DNA of 64,000 nt from Undaria pinnatifida (GCA_012845835.1 JABAKD010000002.1:2823501-2887500), one strand, 5' to 3'. Shown: positions 46,230-58,840, counted from the first letter of the stretch. Translations and numbers: made by a program. The notes: generated by a model from the letters alone, not told the origin.

Positions 46230-48610
46230 GTTCATGTCTCGTTCAGGCTTGAGCAACGTGCACCGCAACGCGTGTGATGTGCGTAACGTTCTACCGTGGA
46301 CGTGCATCTCTTTACCTTGTCTCCATCCCATACCTCACATCCTTTCATGTTCCTCCCCTTCCTCAGAGATGCACAATATTGGCGTAATGGTGTCTAGACT
46401 GTTTCTGCCTGCTGCTGACGGTTGACCTGGTCATGCTGTCCCCTGCCATATTTTTAGGACGTTGTGGGGGGGGGGGGGGGGTGAAGGTCGCCATCCGCAC
46501 CAATCGTGCGCCTGTTCGTGGAGTGGGGCTCAAAGCCGTGACGGATGACATCGGCGCAAAACCAGGCATGCCTTTCCCGGGGAGGGCGATGAGGTGGGTG
46601 TCACTTGTAAATGTTCATGTGCTCTGCCCATGTACTAAACTTCTACGTTCAGTTTTCAATTTTGGTGCTTAAATCCCAAACCGCCCCGTCAGTGTGATAA
46701 ATGCAATGATGAGCATACCGCCGTTGACCTCTTGATGTTTTCCACTTTCTTTATCGCTGAATCCGTCCAGTGGCCACTGTTTTGATACTTCGTATGGCAA
46801 AGCGGCGAGTCAAGCAGAAGACCACCGTTGCGCCGGACGAAAACGATATTTCGCGCAGTCGTTCTGTCCTAGCAAGCACACTAAATACCTTAGGTTGTGC
46901 TGGAAAGTTTCAAACGCTCCGGCGTGTGATATATCGTGTCGGGGTTGAATACTAGTTTACGTAATAAAACGATTGTAGAATCACAGATGACAAAGACAAA
47001 AATTAAGCTTGGAGTGCGAGCCATGTGAGCGAGTACAATGAGGTTGTGTACCAGGCGCTTTTTTTTCCATGTTTCGTGCGTGTCCCTGGGATTGCAAACG
47101 ATTGCTTGCCTCGTATGCCATGACCAGCTGGCAAAAATATCACCTTGCTGCTTATCACCCGTCCCCAAGATACTTCTCCCTATCATCCCATTTTCCTGCG
47201 CCCCAGATGAAGAGTCTCAGTTGGAGCCGCTGACAAAATTAAGCCGGGTGCGGAAGACCTTGGCCTATTGGATCTGGTCTTTGGTTTTATTTCTTCAAGG
47301 TAAGTTTAAACGTACTTGCGCCGCAGGGGGTAGGGGCTGAATAATAGTGGATAGACACACAAAAAATATCATGAACAGGTCGGCTCGATTGCTTCGTACA
47401 TCACTGGGGCTATACCGTTGTACTGCGACACACAGAATTTGACCGCATTGACTATAACTGGCTCACTGTCACAACCGCAATAAAATCACGACTAGGGTAT
47501 GGTTGGTACCTTTGGATATCATGAATTTATTACTCAACTCTTGTGGGCGCAGTCAGCATCCTCGAAAGCTATTGATTGCGTGCCATTGCCTATGATGTTT
47601 TCATATTTAGCGAAATAGTACAGTACGCGTATGCGGGAGTGGGGCGTGCAAAGTACAACGGAAATTACAATGGACCAAGTAGGCAGCACTATTTATGGGT
47701 TCCTTTCGCTCGTAATTCAATTACAGTCACTCCCTCTGCATCCAAACCAGATGCGGTGAACTCTACTTCTGGCCACCCCTCTCCAGGATCGTTGTCGAAG
47801 CTAAGTTCCTCAGTTATTCCAAGGAAGGCACAGGGACACGGGCCTGGAGTTGCTAGCGTTTGCTAGGGGTTTACGCCCAATGCTGATAGACAACTTTCTG
47901 CAAATGCAGCCTGGTGGTGATCGGCCCCACTTTCCAATGGTGAGATTGGAGAAGATACCACATGCTGAAGATTTTTTTTGGGCCAGTGGCCGCGCGGATT
48001 GTTAGCAAGACCAGTGTGGGGTTGGCATTTGTTTCGCTACATCTGGAGGGTGCGGTGGCAGAGACGACCACGTCGACCCAACAGATGGCACCGGTAGGCC
48101 GGGCCGCTGAACACAGAGAACCACGGATGGTTGACCACCAGCTGCTCTGCAGGGAGCTGCATTTGTGCATCGCTTTTTAGACTCGATGTGTTCTGCCTGC
48201 CTTTTTTCCGTTGCCACTTCGAATTGCGGTGATATGATGGCGTTTAGTTTTCAGTGACAGATTACCCCTCGTGTCGCCATCCTCTGTGTCCTCCTCGCTG
48301 TTTGATCTGTTCGCACCGTAATCAGGATGTCTGCCAGGACACCACCATCAAGCCTTTCGCCACCTTTGCATCTCGACAGGGAGGACCCGGCAGGTGCTGG
48401 ACTTCATTGCCTTTGCGGCGAGCCAGAATGAAGCAGTAGCAATTCCAGAACGAGGTGCTGGCCGACCGGCTAGTGGTGGAAGGCTGCGAGTGCAACTCGT
48501 TCACAGAAAAAGACAGACGTTAAAGCGAAGCGAGAAATATAGCAACAACACCAACAAAAACACCACTCATCCGAGGGTCCCTGCGTCGCAAACAGCTTAA
48601 GCATGACCGA
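46230..48610 (+). pseudogene. Decayed copy of the unknown gene in inverted duplication arm 2
   Basis: Blocks match arm 1: 46433-46560 (MLSPAIFLGRC, interrupted by an expanded G run encoding Gly), 47119-47299 (MTSWQKYHLAAYHPSP, with a stop and frameshift before the conserved GTAAGT donor at 47300), 47880-48180 (NFLQMQPGGDRPHFPMVRL, then a shift in an expanded T run near 47970, then RIVSKTSVGLAFVSLHLEG), and 48329-48600 (DVCQDTTIKPFA, then QNEAVAIPERG with a frame change). Three of the four blocks carry breaks where arm 1 is open, so this arm is the more degraded copy. Confidence 0.5.
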
Positions 48611-48839
48611 ACCCGTCTTGCTTCGCTTGTTCTGTATGCAAGGAGAGGTGGAGGAGGCAATCTACCTTTTGTTCTGGGGTGTTGGCATTAGGGCGGGAAG
48701 TGGGTTACATGACGACCGAAGGACTAGAGAAGACGGTGACGTTGGCAAAACTGACGTGAGAGGTGCAGTTGTGGTCGGAGTAATGCCAAAGGTATACCAG
48801 AATGCTGAAGTGGGAGGACTGGCGTGTTTAACGTTGCAA

Positions 48840-50195
48840 TCATCACTGCCCCTCTCCGATGGTCAGTGGCAAATGTTTGCGTTTTCGTTGGAGTCACCGT
48901 CGACAGCCTTGTGGTACTACAGCCAAAACGTTTGCTGGGTTTGAAACATAGCCCAAAACAGTACGCAGCCGCTGGCCGTGCGACAGCTACTCGACATGAG
49001 AAGACAATCGACATGCCGGACTGTGCTGCGATGGAATGTTCATTTGCACTTAAATATTATCCCCATCTCTTATATATTTATATAATTATTCAAGGTTGCC
49101 TTTGTCCGGAGTTTTTGACCTCAGACCATTGCTGTGTCGCGATCGTGCGTGATAGCGGCAATGTTGTGCGTGGTGTTGGATATATATTTTGGAATTGCTC
49201 GTTTAATAAACGCTTGCACACCTCGGACACATATCGTTACGTAGACTGTCTGCATTAGATCCAGACCCATTCGTTGTTGAAGATGTCGTGCCGAATTCTA
49301 TAGGGAGAGAGTACGGGGTCAACATGGAAATCGTGTGCTTATGTAGATCATCATGCAGATCGCACGGCTCCCACCCCGTTTCCTGACCTGAAGCATACAG
49401 ATCTTCCCCGAAATATGTTTAATAATCAACGGGAACATGGTTATATATCCGACGTGGGAAGTGTTGTCGTGTTTGGATCTCCTGCAGAATACTGCATCCA
49501 CACAAAACGACCGCAAACAGCGGAATGGTTCCTGCGAGGCCTTGAGGTTCAGCTGCGGTTGTCCCCCGGTTGTTGCGCTGTTTTTTTGCGAGTTTTGTTT
49601 TCGTGACGCGGAGGAGTTGCCTTGGCGAACACGACGTGCTCGCAATTGTGATCCTGGCTTCCCATGTTATGGTCACTAGCTAAGTGTTGATTTCGCCAGT
49701 GTTTCCTGCGGAACCCAACCACAAAACAGTAAAGAGATTCGATTATAGTCTATACGGTGCGTTCTAAGGCTACTCGCGTGGATGTCCTGGTATGTATAAC
49801 ATAGGCACTGTCTATTGCTGACACATCGAGCAAGAAAGCTAGTTGGACTCACTGCGTAAACTTTTCTCAAAATCCAACCTCGCGGACAAGTGAATGGCAC
49901 GTCAAGATTGCTCTCGGAGGATTTTGTACTTCGCTCCCAGTGGTTGTATACATCCCACTAAGCAGAAATGCTTGTGTGGCTTACCCTTTACCGTTGTTGT
50001 GTGTAGAAACTTCGTCTGCGCCAAGAAACAAAGAGGCAGTCAACGGTGCGTGTATGCTCACATATCGACGAAGGAATAAACGTTGTCGGCGAACCACGAA
50101 AATGAAAATGGTTGGGGGCGCAAAGTGTTTCCTGCGCACGTTTCTTATTTTTGCGTTTGTCTATGAGAACAAGAGTTTCGATCTGTTATTGTTGA
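48840..50195. other. No supported gene
   Basis: Short frames on both strands. The left flank of the gypsy element, with no recognisable coding content. Confidence 0.4.
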
Positions 50196-50200
50196 GTTTG

Positions 50201-50710
50201 TGTTACGGCAAGCCAACGTGGGAACATAAAAAATACGGTGGGCCGTAGTCTGATGATTACGACTCACCGGGCGCAGATGCAGTGGTTGGTAGCTCTGTGG
50301 GTGTGGGAAGGACGTTTCATCTAAAAAGCGGTTTCATCCGCCGGATCGTAACGCCAGACCCAGGTGGTAGCGCATGTTGCGTCCACCTGACATCACCTGG
50401 TGTTTAGTCTGTTAACACCACCCAAAAAGAAAGAAAAAGTGCAATCAAAAGTGCAAAGTTAAAAAGGCATATCAACTGCTCACCCGTGCATAAACGACTG
50501 CTCGCTTGTGCATCCACATCATCCATCAACTGTCATCTCACGTGCTTGCGAGACTCAACGGTTTAACTTCGCTCAAAGTCTGGAGTTTCGGATCAATCAG
50601 AGGAATCGAAGGTACTGCTGGATACTGAATACGAACTCTCAAGGCAGCAGGTGAGTCATAACTAGTCCCGTGGAAATATAGTTGCGCAGGTCCGACTCGC
50701 TGCCGTATCA
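50201..50710 (+). repeat. 5' LTR of the gypsy element
   Basis: Starts TGTTACGGCAAGCC and ends CTGCCGTATCA. It is 510 bp, the same length as the 3' LTR, with four substitutions between them and no indel. Confidence 0.95.
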
Positions 50711-50830
50711 TGGCGAACCCAGGGTCATGGTGAACTCCAGGGACATCACCCTGTCGAACCCAGGGTCATGGTGAATCGAGGGTGGTGAACCCATGATGGC
50801 GAACCCAGGGTCATCACCCAGGGAATGGTG
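50711..50830 (+). promoter_or_regulatory. Primer-binding site repeated three times in the leader
   Basis: TGGCGAACCCAGGGTCA begins at the first base after the LTR, as expected of a site that pairs with the CCA end of a tRNA. The same 17 bases recur exactly at 50797-50813 and with one change at 50752-50768. The surrounding GGTGAAC and CATCACCC motifs repeat as well. Confidence 0.7.
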
Positions 50831-50857
50831 AACTTGCAGGAGATGGTAATCCTGTAG

Positions 50858-51004
50858 ATGGTGGAGAGATTGGACCAGGACATGAGGATAGGAGTACAGC
50901 TTACAGCAAGAACACTGCTTGCTGTAGATGTTGAAGACGTGGAATCTGATGTAGAAAAAAAATGTGCAATTTATAGTAAAGTACAGGGGGTACAGACGGT
51001 CTGA
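50858..51004 (+). CDS. 48-residue frame after the leader, possible gag stub
   Basis: The first ATG frame after the leader repeats encodes MVERLDQDMRIGVQL and an acidic stretch before a TGA. Its position is that of gag. It is too short to classify, and the following 3 kb carry no gag. Confidence 0.3.
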   Translation: MVERLDQDMRIGVQLTARTLLAVDVEDVESDVEKKCAIYSKVQGVQTV

Positions 51005-54000
51005 ATCATGTCATCATGTATAGAGCTTTTGTTTTCATGCACCGTAACGGTACGAGAATAGGAAGCGTAATGCGTGAACCACGTAAGTACGCGTGCCGAA
51101 CGCTGTGGATCTGGGAAGAGGTACGTAAGCAGGTAAGCATAAAGCGCGCGTAGATGTCACGTGCTATATGGTGTCACCACAAGGGGAGTGTTGCTAATTA
51201 AGCTGATCTTGTTGCCAAAAGGATAGTAGGTTAAAAATACGAGCGGTATGTTTTTCAATTTTTCTAGAAACGCTTGTTGAATATACTGTTCTTACTACGC
51301 TTGTGCAACAGGGTAGAGCAAATATACTGTTTTTACTATGCCCGCGCAGCAGGGTAAAGCATTGTGTAATAATATGCATGCCTCATCTTGTTGCACTTTT
51401 TTGATGCTCAATTGTTCCTGCATGTGAGACGAGCCATCAATGCCCAAACACATGCATGCTTCGCTCGAGTCTTTCCGGGTTTGATTTGTCATGAAATGTT
51501 CATACTTGCACCAATGCCGTGTCAATCATATAGCAAGCTTCAAGTCGCAATGTCAACTCGCAAGTTTCAAGTAATCTTTGTGGCTGTAGGAGCACGTCCA
51601 CGGTAGCCAAGTACAAGTACACGTACGAAAAAAAGGAGACGGGTACTGTTGCTACTGCTGCTGTGAGTTTCGTCAGCCATCACAAGCTGCTTGCAAGGAG
51701 GACGGCTAGTCTAGACGTCGTCTATGTGAAGAGGACGGTCAGACAGGGACACAGGCGTCACGCCTCACCGCAGCTAGACTACAGCTAGCTGTTGTTGGGC
51801 TTCAGCTGGGATACGTGTGTGTTGATAGTTCATACATGATGAGGAATCACGCAGTCCATGCTACGCACAGTAGTATGTACAGAGAGCGAAACGAGATTCT
51901 CCCCGCTTTGACTGACACACTACTGTCTTTTTTGTATGAGCTGCAGACGAAACGTTGGTACGTATGCATCAATGGTATAAATTGTTCCGCAAAGCATGCA
52001 TTATTTTTTTGCTTTCGTGCTCGTACTTACTCTTACGACGACTACTACTTCTGCATTGTTGTACCAGGGATGTATGTTATCATGCTGTTTACATGCGTAT
52101 CATATGTTTGTTCTGGATGTCGTTTGTGATATGCTCTTGTTTTTTTGTGCTGCACCTCTTGTTTTTTTGTGCTGCACCATTTTTGACGCCAAACTGACCG
52201 GGTATACCTGCCTGAAAAAATATTTTGTACGTCAGAAGTTTGACCAATCAGATCAATGCGATAATTCATAGTTGTATGAGCGATAGCATTGGGCACACCT
52301 GGCCCAGCTGTGTAGGCGACGACCTGCACGCGGAGCGCGTAGGGGAGCAGAGTCAGAGCTTACAGGTTCAAGGTGTGATACAGGCTAGTTTAAGTTCGTG
52401 CACTCCCCGACGATTGAAGAGTGCAAGTCACCGGAGGCTGAAGCTCTTGTGGCTGCTGCTGTACGCGGTCCTAATCACGCCGCCTCGGCTGCTGTGCAAG
52501 CTGAGTCCCAAGGTTGCCGTGCCGCAGCCGCTTCGGCTGCTGCTACTGCTGCGTCTGCCACCGCGGCACTATCTTTGCTCAGCCCCAGTCCCGCTGTATC
52601 CGGGGCTGCGGGGGTAACATCGTCAATCGATAACGGATACAGCAAGCGATGGTGGTACAATGCGATCTCACAACTGGAGTGTATTTTAATTTTGACAATA
52701 TCCGTAAACCAATTTTTTTTTAATTTTTGAACTGGAAAAGACATACATCATGTCATGCATCCCTGCCTGCTAGTAAGTCTTGCCTAAATGCAAGTTGGGG
52801 GGGTATTTATGTACCAGGTAGGCAGGATGCTGAGAAGGGAGTAACATGGACTGCTGTTGAGCCAGCAAAATAATGGTGAGTGGGGTGGTAGTAATAAAAA
52901 TATTATTATTTTGCAAGCTGTGTGTGATACTCCGATCGCGCGTATTACGTATTATACATCATTTGCTCATGCATAATATACCTACTACTGCCGTATAGAC
53001 TACAATTAATTGTATATGGTCAAAACAGTGTACGGTTGTTGTGAGTATAGAGTATTATATGTATGCGTTATTATTGCGGTAACTTGTTTGTTGCACCTTG
53101 TAGTCTATAGCACGATAAATCGATTGATCTGTCTGGAGGATTAGCAATATTTATTGCTGTACGGAAGAATAGTATACAGGTTGGTCTTGTTTATTTTACA
53201 TTGTATAGAACAGTACACAAGTTGGTATTTATACTACGCGAAATCGTAATCTACGGGCTTCCAAATATCTAACTGCTGAATAACACGAGCATCATCTCCG
53301 AACAAGAAGTCAGTTTCGATTTTCCACGAGAGAGAGTTTTATTTTAGCGACCAGACCAAAAAAATCTGAAGCTCGGAATGGGATCCGCATAATAATTAGC
53401 CTTTATCTTTGGGCAGGCTGTTTATTCCACATTTCACAGTAGTACCGCGAGCTTTGTGTCGAATATCAGGTATTATTATAGTACATACCATAAACCGTAT
53501 AATAACTGGTACGAGTACTACTCGTATCATACGTACTGCTTGCTGTTGATATCGTATCCAGAATTATGTTATCCGATATCTGATATTTTAAAGATATACC
53601 AGGTATCAATACAAATACGAGAATGTTGTACTACATCCAGCATCATATATCAACACAACACCACTACTTGTAAATACATCACGATGGGCATATGGCGTAA
53701 CCGATATTACTGAGATATCGTATTTACTACTGGGTATTCACTGTAACCGATATTATTGAGATATCGTATTTACTACTGGGTATAATACTGTACGACATAT
53801 CGCGAGATAGTAACAAAATAAATTCCCCCGTAACACTGCACGCTACTAGGTACTGCTGTACCAGGTATGTATTGTTAATAGGATGCTATACTCGTACAGC
53901 ATTGTGATTATCACTATGTACTACTAGTACTACTACTACTGTAACAAAAACCAGTGTAATCTTGTTTTTTTTCTATACACAGTTTGATCAGAAAAAAATC

Positions 54001-54470
54001 AGGGGGGGTTGGCGAGTATTATAACGATGCAGTGAAGATGAGAACATTACTGCTGCGCTCACTGCATCAAAATTTCAGAGCAATGGGAACACAGGCTCTG
54101 GTAATCCAACCTTCCTAAGACGCTATTTCGAAGAGTCTCTTCAAAATCTTTGAAAATATGTACGACGTTGTACCGAAAAGGTTCCGGAAATACTTGTAGT
54201 AAACCAGAGTATTGTTTAGGATCGAATAACGGAGGAGTAATGGCCATTGTGCTCAGCCAAACACAGCATTGCTGCGGCCTGCAGAACAAGTGCCTAGCAC
54301 GGAAAATATACGCAAAGCGTATTGAAAGCGTCGCGCGAAAGACGTTTTGACGGATCCTGAGTGTGCTATGCAACATTGACGCATCATGGCCAGATAAAAT
54401 TGATGCGATCAGAAGCACTGACGAACGAAAATTCATGGCGAAAAGCAAATTAGCCATAGGAGTAGGCCGA
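51005..54470. other. Foreign, AT-rich non-coding filler inside the gypsy element
   Basis: No retroelement coding sequence. It holds an Ala-rich frame at 52398-52730 derived from a CTG-type repeat, two pieces of the dispersed repeat family, and a 49-bp tandem duplication at about 53697-53793 (GATATCGTATTTACTACTGGGTAT in each copy). A 132-residue minus frame at 54059-54457 matches nothing known. Confidence 0.5.
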
Positions 54471-54501
54471 TGCTAGGTGACGGCATGTATGTATCCAGAA
54501 G

Positions 54502-56420
54502 TCAGACTGAAGTTTGTTGCCTTTCTGGAGGTTGAAATGGAACTAAACCTCGCAGAAAAATGCACCCCGTACGCCCAAACACAAGATAGTGGGGAGTCTC
54601 CTCCAAAGTTTTGGAGTATGCCGTGTTGTGCGCAAGCTGGACACACGGTAGTAATTCCGCCCAATTATCGCAAGCCAAGTTACTGTACATGGCAAGCGTA
54701 TCGTGAACGGTGCTGTGGACACGCTCGAGAACAGAGTTCCCTTGCGGACGATAAGCGGCGGTACGTGTTTTCTTGTGCCCATAGACAGACTGCAATTCTT
54801 TCAAGAGTTGTTTTTGAAATTTCTTCCCTTGATCGGAATGCAGGGTTTCTGGTGGGCCGAACACCGAAAAGACGCGGTCAATAAGATGACGAACCACTAC
54901 CGCAGCTTCCTTAGACTTGATAGGTATCAAAATGAGGAAACGCGTGAGGTGATCGATGACAGACAGGATAAATCGATTACCTTCCGACTTAGATTTGTAT
55001 TCGACGACATCCACCGCAACAAGTTGAAACGGTCTGGTGACCGGTCGATGCCTGGTAGGCAGCGTAGGTGATCGGTGAGACGTTTTGCGGCGTTGACAAG
55101 GAAGACAGCTTTCAACATGTTCGGCAACGTCAGAGTGCATCGTGGGCCACCAATAACGATCTCGAACTTTGTCGAAGGTACCTGTAAAGGCTAGGTGACC
55201 ACCTGACGAGGGGAGGTCATGGCAAGCGTTGATTACAAGTGTTCTCAACGATTTCGGCACCACTAGCTGGTCACGAAAGGTGTCCCGCCTACGTAGGTGG
55301 GCAGGGACGTAAGACCGGCAAAGCAAACCTTCGTGGATGAAGAATTTACTCATGCTGGACTTTGATTGCTGGTGTGGGACGCGAGCTTTAGTAGGATTGG
55401 CTAGGTAGTCAAAGTACTGACAAAGTTCTTTCCTCTGATGAGCAAGCAACTTCGCAGCATCGACGACGGGGAAGACATATACGACAGATAGCTGCAAGTT
55501 GCGGTTCGGATGGAAGTGGTTTTCCATCCACCTCGCTAAAAATACGCGATAGCGTATCCGGTACAACGTCAAGTTTTCCCGGAACGTGTTTGACGGTGAA
55601 ATCGTAATTTTGAAGACAAATTGCCCAACGGGTGAGCGTATTGGACGTGTCTTGCATGTGGTACAAGTACGTGAGAGCTTGGTGGTCGGTACAACACGTA
55701 AAGTGGATACGGACGCCAATGGGTAAGAGCCCATACGACAGCAAGGCATTCTTTCATCGTAGGGCTATAGTGGCTTTGGCTACGAGAAAAACGCTTGCTA
55801 TAGTATGCGACAATATCCAGCTCTTTGCCATCGGTGCTGCCCTTGGACGGTTGGGCTAGGAAAGCACCTACACCTTGCTCAGAAGCGTCGGTGTGAACGA
55901 CGAAATCTCTCGAAAAATCGGGAAAGTGTAGGACAGGGGCTTCGGATAAAGCATCTTTAAGTTTCTGGAACGCGGCATCTTGTGCCGAACCCCAGGCCTT
56001 TTCAAAACTCGTGCGTCTGACGAAGCTCTTTCGAGTCAGTTCCACAATCGGTCCCCTAAGGTCAGAATAATCTTTGACAAACCGACGGACAAAATTCGTC
56101 ATACCCAGAACAGAACGTAAGTCTTTAATGGATTTTGGCGTGGGCAGGTCGTGAATCGCATTAATGCGGTCGGTACTGACGGAAATACCTTTCGCGGAAA
56201 TGACATGACCGAGATAGTCGACTTCTTTCAGCTAAAATTGAAATTTGGACGGTTTAAGTGTCAAGCCTGCCACATGCAACGCTGCGAACATTTTCTCGAG
56301 AGAGACGAGGTGGCTTTCGAACGTGTGATTGATACGAATCAAATCGGCCATGTACGAAAGGATACCGGAGTCAGGGCCAAGGTGGCCTAGAGCTAAAGAC
56401 ATGACGTAACACAGAAACAA
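54502..56420 (-). pseudogene. Minus-strand gypsy fragment of a second family: partial RT, RNase H, integrase
   Basis: Read from about 56420 downward, RT starts abruptly near GHLGPDSGILSYMADL; the catalytic YxDD box reads YMAD, so the first aspartate is lost. SLEKMFAALHVAGLTLKPSK follows, then a stop near 56232. RNase H is clear at about 56100-55740 (HFPDFSRDFVVHTDASEQGV, then SPTMKECLAVVWAL). A frame change joins it to 55749-54502, which holds the integrase: GHLAFTGTFDKVRDRYWW, CLPCQRRK, the core (VAVDVVEYKS, TLHSDQGKKF, GNSVLERVHS) and the end of the core (FGRTGCIF). The D, D and E of the integrase are present. The N-terminal half of RT, protease, gag and LTRs are missing. Sequence differs clearly from the plus-strand pol, so it is another gypsy family. 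Confidence 0.88.
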
Positions 56421-56499
56421 TGGCTGCTTTATCAGAAATGACACAGGCAGAGATGGAGCAGGCATACGGAAAGGGGACAGCGCCCTCTGCTGACTTTGA

Positions 56500-57801
56500 C
56501 CAAGAAGCAGTTGCCGATTGCCTGTGGACGTTCTAATAGACACAGGAGCAGGGGGAGGGAACTATGCGTCGGAGTCTTTCGTTCGCTCAGTAGAGCGAAA
56601 CGCAAGGGGGGGGGGAGAGTATAATAGCTCCAAGGGAAAAGGTTTGCTTAGGGCGGCGAATCCTATCCAGAGTGGAGTTCCCCCCATGAACATCGTTGGG
56701 TCGTGCGACATTCCTTTAGTGTTCATGCCGGAAGACCGAGTGAGAAGGATGACGGTCAGGGTGGTAGAGGGGCTACCATATGGGTTGATTTTAGGCGCTG
56801 CGTTCCTTAGAGAGCACGAGAGCGTACTCAATTTCGCGGAGGGAGGAGTCTTTAAGCCAGCTCCAGAATCGCCATGGGTACCGCTGAGATCGATGGCAGG
56901 GTGCCCGAAGCTATCGGAAAGAAAGGCAACGGGTTGGAAAGCAACGCCCAGGAAGAACCAGGAAATCCATGCAGCGATACTTGGAAAGGAGGCGACACCG
57001 TGGGAACGCTTTTGTGCAGTGGCACCGCCGTCCGCAGAGAAAGAGCCGGAAGGGTTGACAGAACTGGACACAGTCCCAAAGGAGAGCGAAGTCATGTGGG
57101 AGGATGATGGTAGCCTGCAATGGAACATGCGCCTAGCAAAGGAGGTAAAGGTGGGGAGTTTCGTTAGCGTGCGAAAGGAAGCCTTCGTGACGGGCCCCCA
57201 ACCACAAGATCGACAGTTAGTACTGGTCATACCAACGCAACCATACGACATGGAGCTGGGAGCTGAGTTGGGGGTAGCCAGGGGTGTACAATGGTGGTAC
57301 CCGGGCAACCCTCTACAATGCAAAGTCGTCAACCGAACGAAAACCGCGATGACCATACAGCAAGGTGTTGTGGTAGCGAAGGTATTTGCAACCAACTCCA
57401 GTGATACAGAGAGAATGCGGTTGCTACTTGATCGGTCCGTAGAAAAAGAGTCCGTTCCAGCTGTCGAGGGAGAAAGCGGAGGAACGGAGAGGCCAACGGA
57501 TGACCTCGAGGAAGTTGCAGTTGACATAGCTGAAGCCAACATGGGGCAGTTGAGTCAGGGTTGCAATTCAAACTTGTTAGAACTGTTGCGTGAATATCGT
57601 GATCGCGGACTGTTCCCGGCTAACCCCAAGGTAGTGCCAGCGTGCCACGGGGCTAAGCTACGGTTGCCCCTGACCAGGGAGGATTGCACACCCTATACGG
57701 CTAAACAACGACGATATTCCCCAGAGGAGGAAGCCATGATTCAGAGCGAGGTGACTAAACAGTTTCAAACCGGGGCCATCCGTAGATCGACATCAGCGTA
57801 G
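56500..57801 (+). pseudogene. Gypsy protease and linker region, ending at an in-frame TAG
   Basis: The frame is open from 56500 after a TGA, so the protein start is lost upstream. The aspartic protease active site reads VLIDTGAGGGNYA near 56536, and GLILGAAFL near 56786 fits the second conserved protease strand. A linker of about 250 residues follows. Near 57720 the usual pre-RT motif appears (YSPEEEAMIQSEVTKQFQTG). The frame stops at TAG 57799-57801, yet reading on gives the canonical start of RT, so the stop is a point defect within one original polyprotein. Confidence 0.85.
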
Positions 57802-58840
57802 GCAGCCAATTGTGTCGTGGTTCGCAAGAAGGATGGAACGGCGAGGGTTTGCCAGGATTACCGGGGGCTGAATACGTTGCTAAAGTCGGATAGTGGAGGC
57901 CTAGGAGATATCCAAAGCATCTTTGACGGCATGAAGGGTGCGAGCTGTTTTACGTCAATAGATCTGGCTTCAGGATTCACCCAACTAGAGATCGAAGAAG
58001 ACGATAAGCACAAGACCGCATTCAGAGACGCCCACGGTACACTGTGGGAGCTCAACCGATTCGGGTTTGGAGTGAAGACTCTACCAGCAGGCTTTGCAGC
58101 CTTCGTTGGCGGAGCTCTCGGTCCGTTGAAAGGGAAGGGAGTCCAAAACTGGTTGGATGACATCATCACTTACACCCAACAGGTGGAAGGACATTTCGAC
58201 CTATTGAGGCAAGTGTTAGAGAAACTATCGAGGGCCGGTCTGTCGGTGAACTTCTCTAAATCATGGTGGTGCTGTCCTTGGCAAGAGTTTGTGGGCATGG
58301 TGGTGGACAGGCTAGGAGTGCGTCCGTCACAGTCTAAGATCGACGCCGTTGCTCAACTTACTAGGGCCAACACGGTGGAGGAAGTGAGGGCACTGCTGGG
58401 TATGACAGGCTACCTGAGGAAGTTCGTCCCCCGATACAGCGCGCTGGTAGCGCCAATCTCGAATCTTCTTCGTGACAAGCGTTTCGCGTCGAAACGAGCG
58501 AGGAAACTCAAGGTTCCATGGGGAGAGGAGCAAGACAAAGCGTTGGCGGCGCTAATCCTCGCTCTGACATCACCACCGATTTTGGCTATGCCAGACTGGA
58601 ACAGGCCGTTCCAGCTCCACACGGATGCCAGCGAGTTAGGAGCAGGAGCAGTTCTTACCCAGACACATGAAGGTTCTGAACGTGTCTTAGGGTATGCTAG
58701 TCACCGGCGGTCTCGAACTGACGCTAGACGGTCACCTACGGAACGGTAAGTGATGGCGGTGTTATGGGCGGTAGACCACTTCAGACCGTACGTATGGGGC
58801 AGGAGATTTACTCTCATCACCGATTGCTCGGCGCTGACAT
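57802..58840 (+). pseudogene. Gypsy reverse transcriptase and RNase H
   Basis: Same frame as the protease. RT motifs in order: VVRKKDGTARVCQDYRGLN, FTSIDLASGFTQLEI, FGVKTLPAGFAAFV, and the catalytic box as NWLDDIIT at 58147-58170 (usual YxDD with Trp for Tyr at the x-1 position). RNase H follows (FQLHTDASELGAGAVLT) but is cut by TAA at 58747-58749. It continues after it as VMAVLWAVDHFRPYVWG and TLITDCSALTWLF, and is lost after about 58850, where the end of RNase H and the connection to integrase are deleted. Confidence 0.9.

Larger units (their letters stand above)
44980..48835 (+). repeat. Inverted duplication, arm 2
   Basis: The counterpart of 23087-26870 in opposite orientation, about 18 kb away. 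Anchors run in matching order from TCTCCGTGCCGTACGC near 45000 to ACGGTGACGTTGGCA near 48733 and AATGCTGAAGTGGGAGGAC near 48810. It contains a CTG/CTA-rich tract at 45555-45640 and a G run at 46467. Confidence 0.85.

Noticed and set aside
52398-52730. A 110-residue Ala-rich frame
   Set aside because: Composition follows a CTG/GCT-rich tract seen at several sites, with no conservation outside the triplet repeat.
56417-56536. A 39-codon plus frame just before the gypsy protease (ATGGCTGCTTTATCAGAA)
   Set aside because: It ends in TAATAG in a different frame from the protease and spans the junction with the inverted fragment. It is too short to call gag.
56562-57542. A 326-residue minus-strand frame
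   Set aside because: Antisense to the gypsy protease and linker, whose plus-strand frame has clear motifs.
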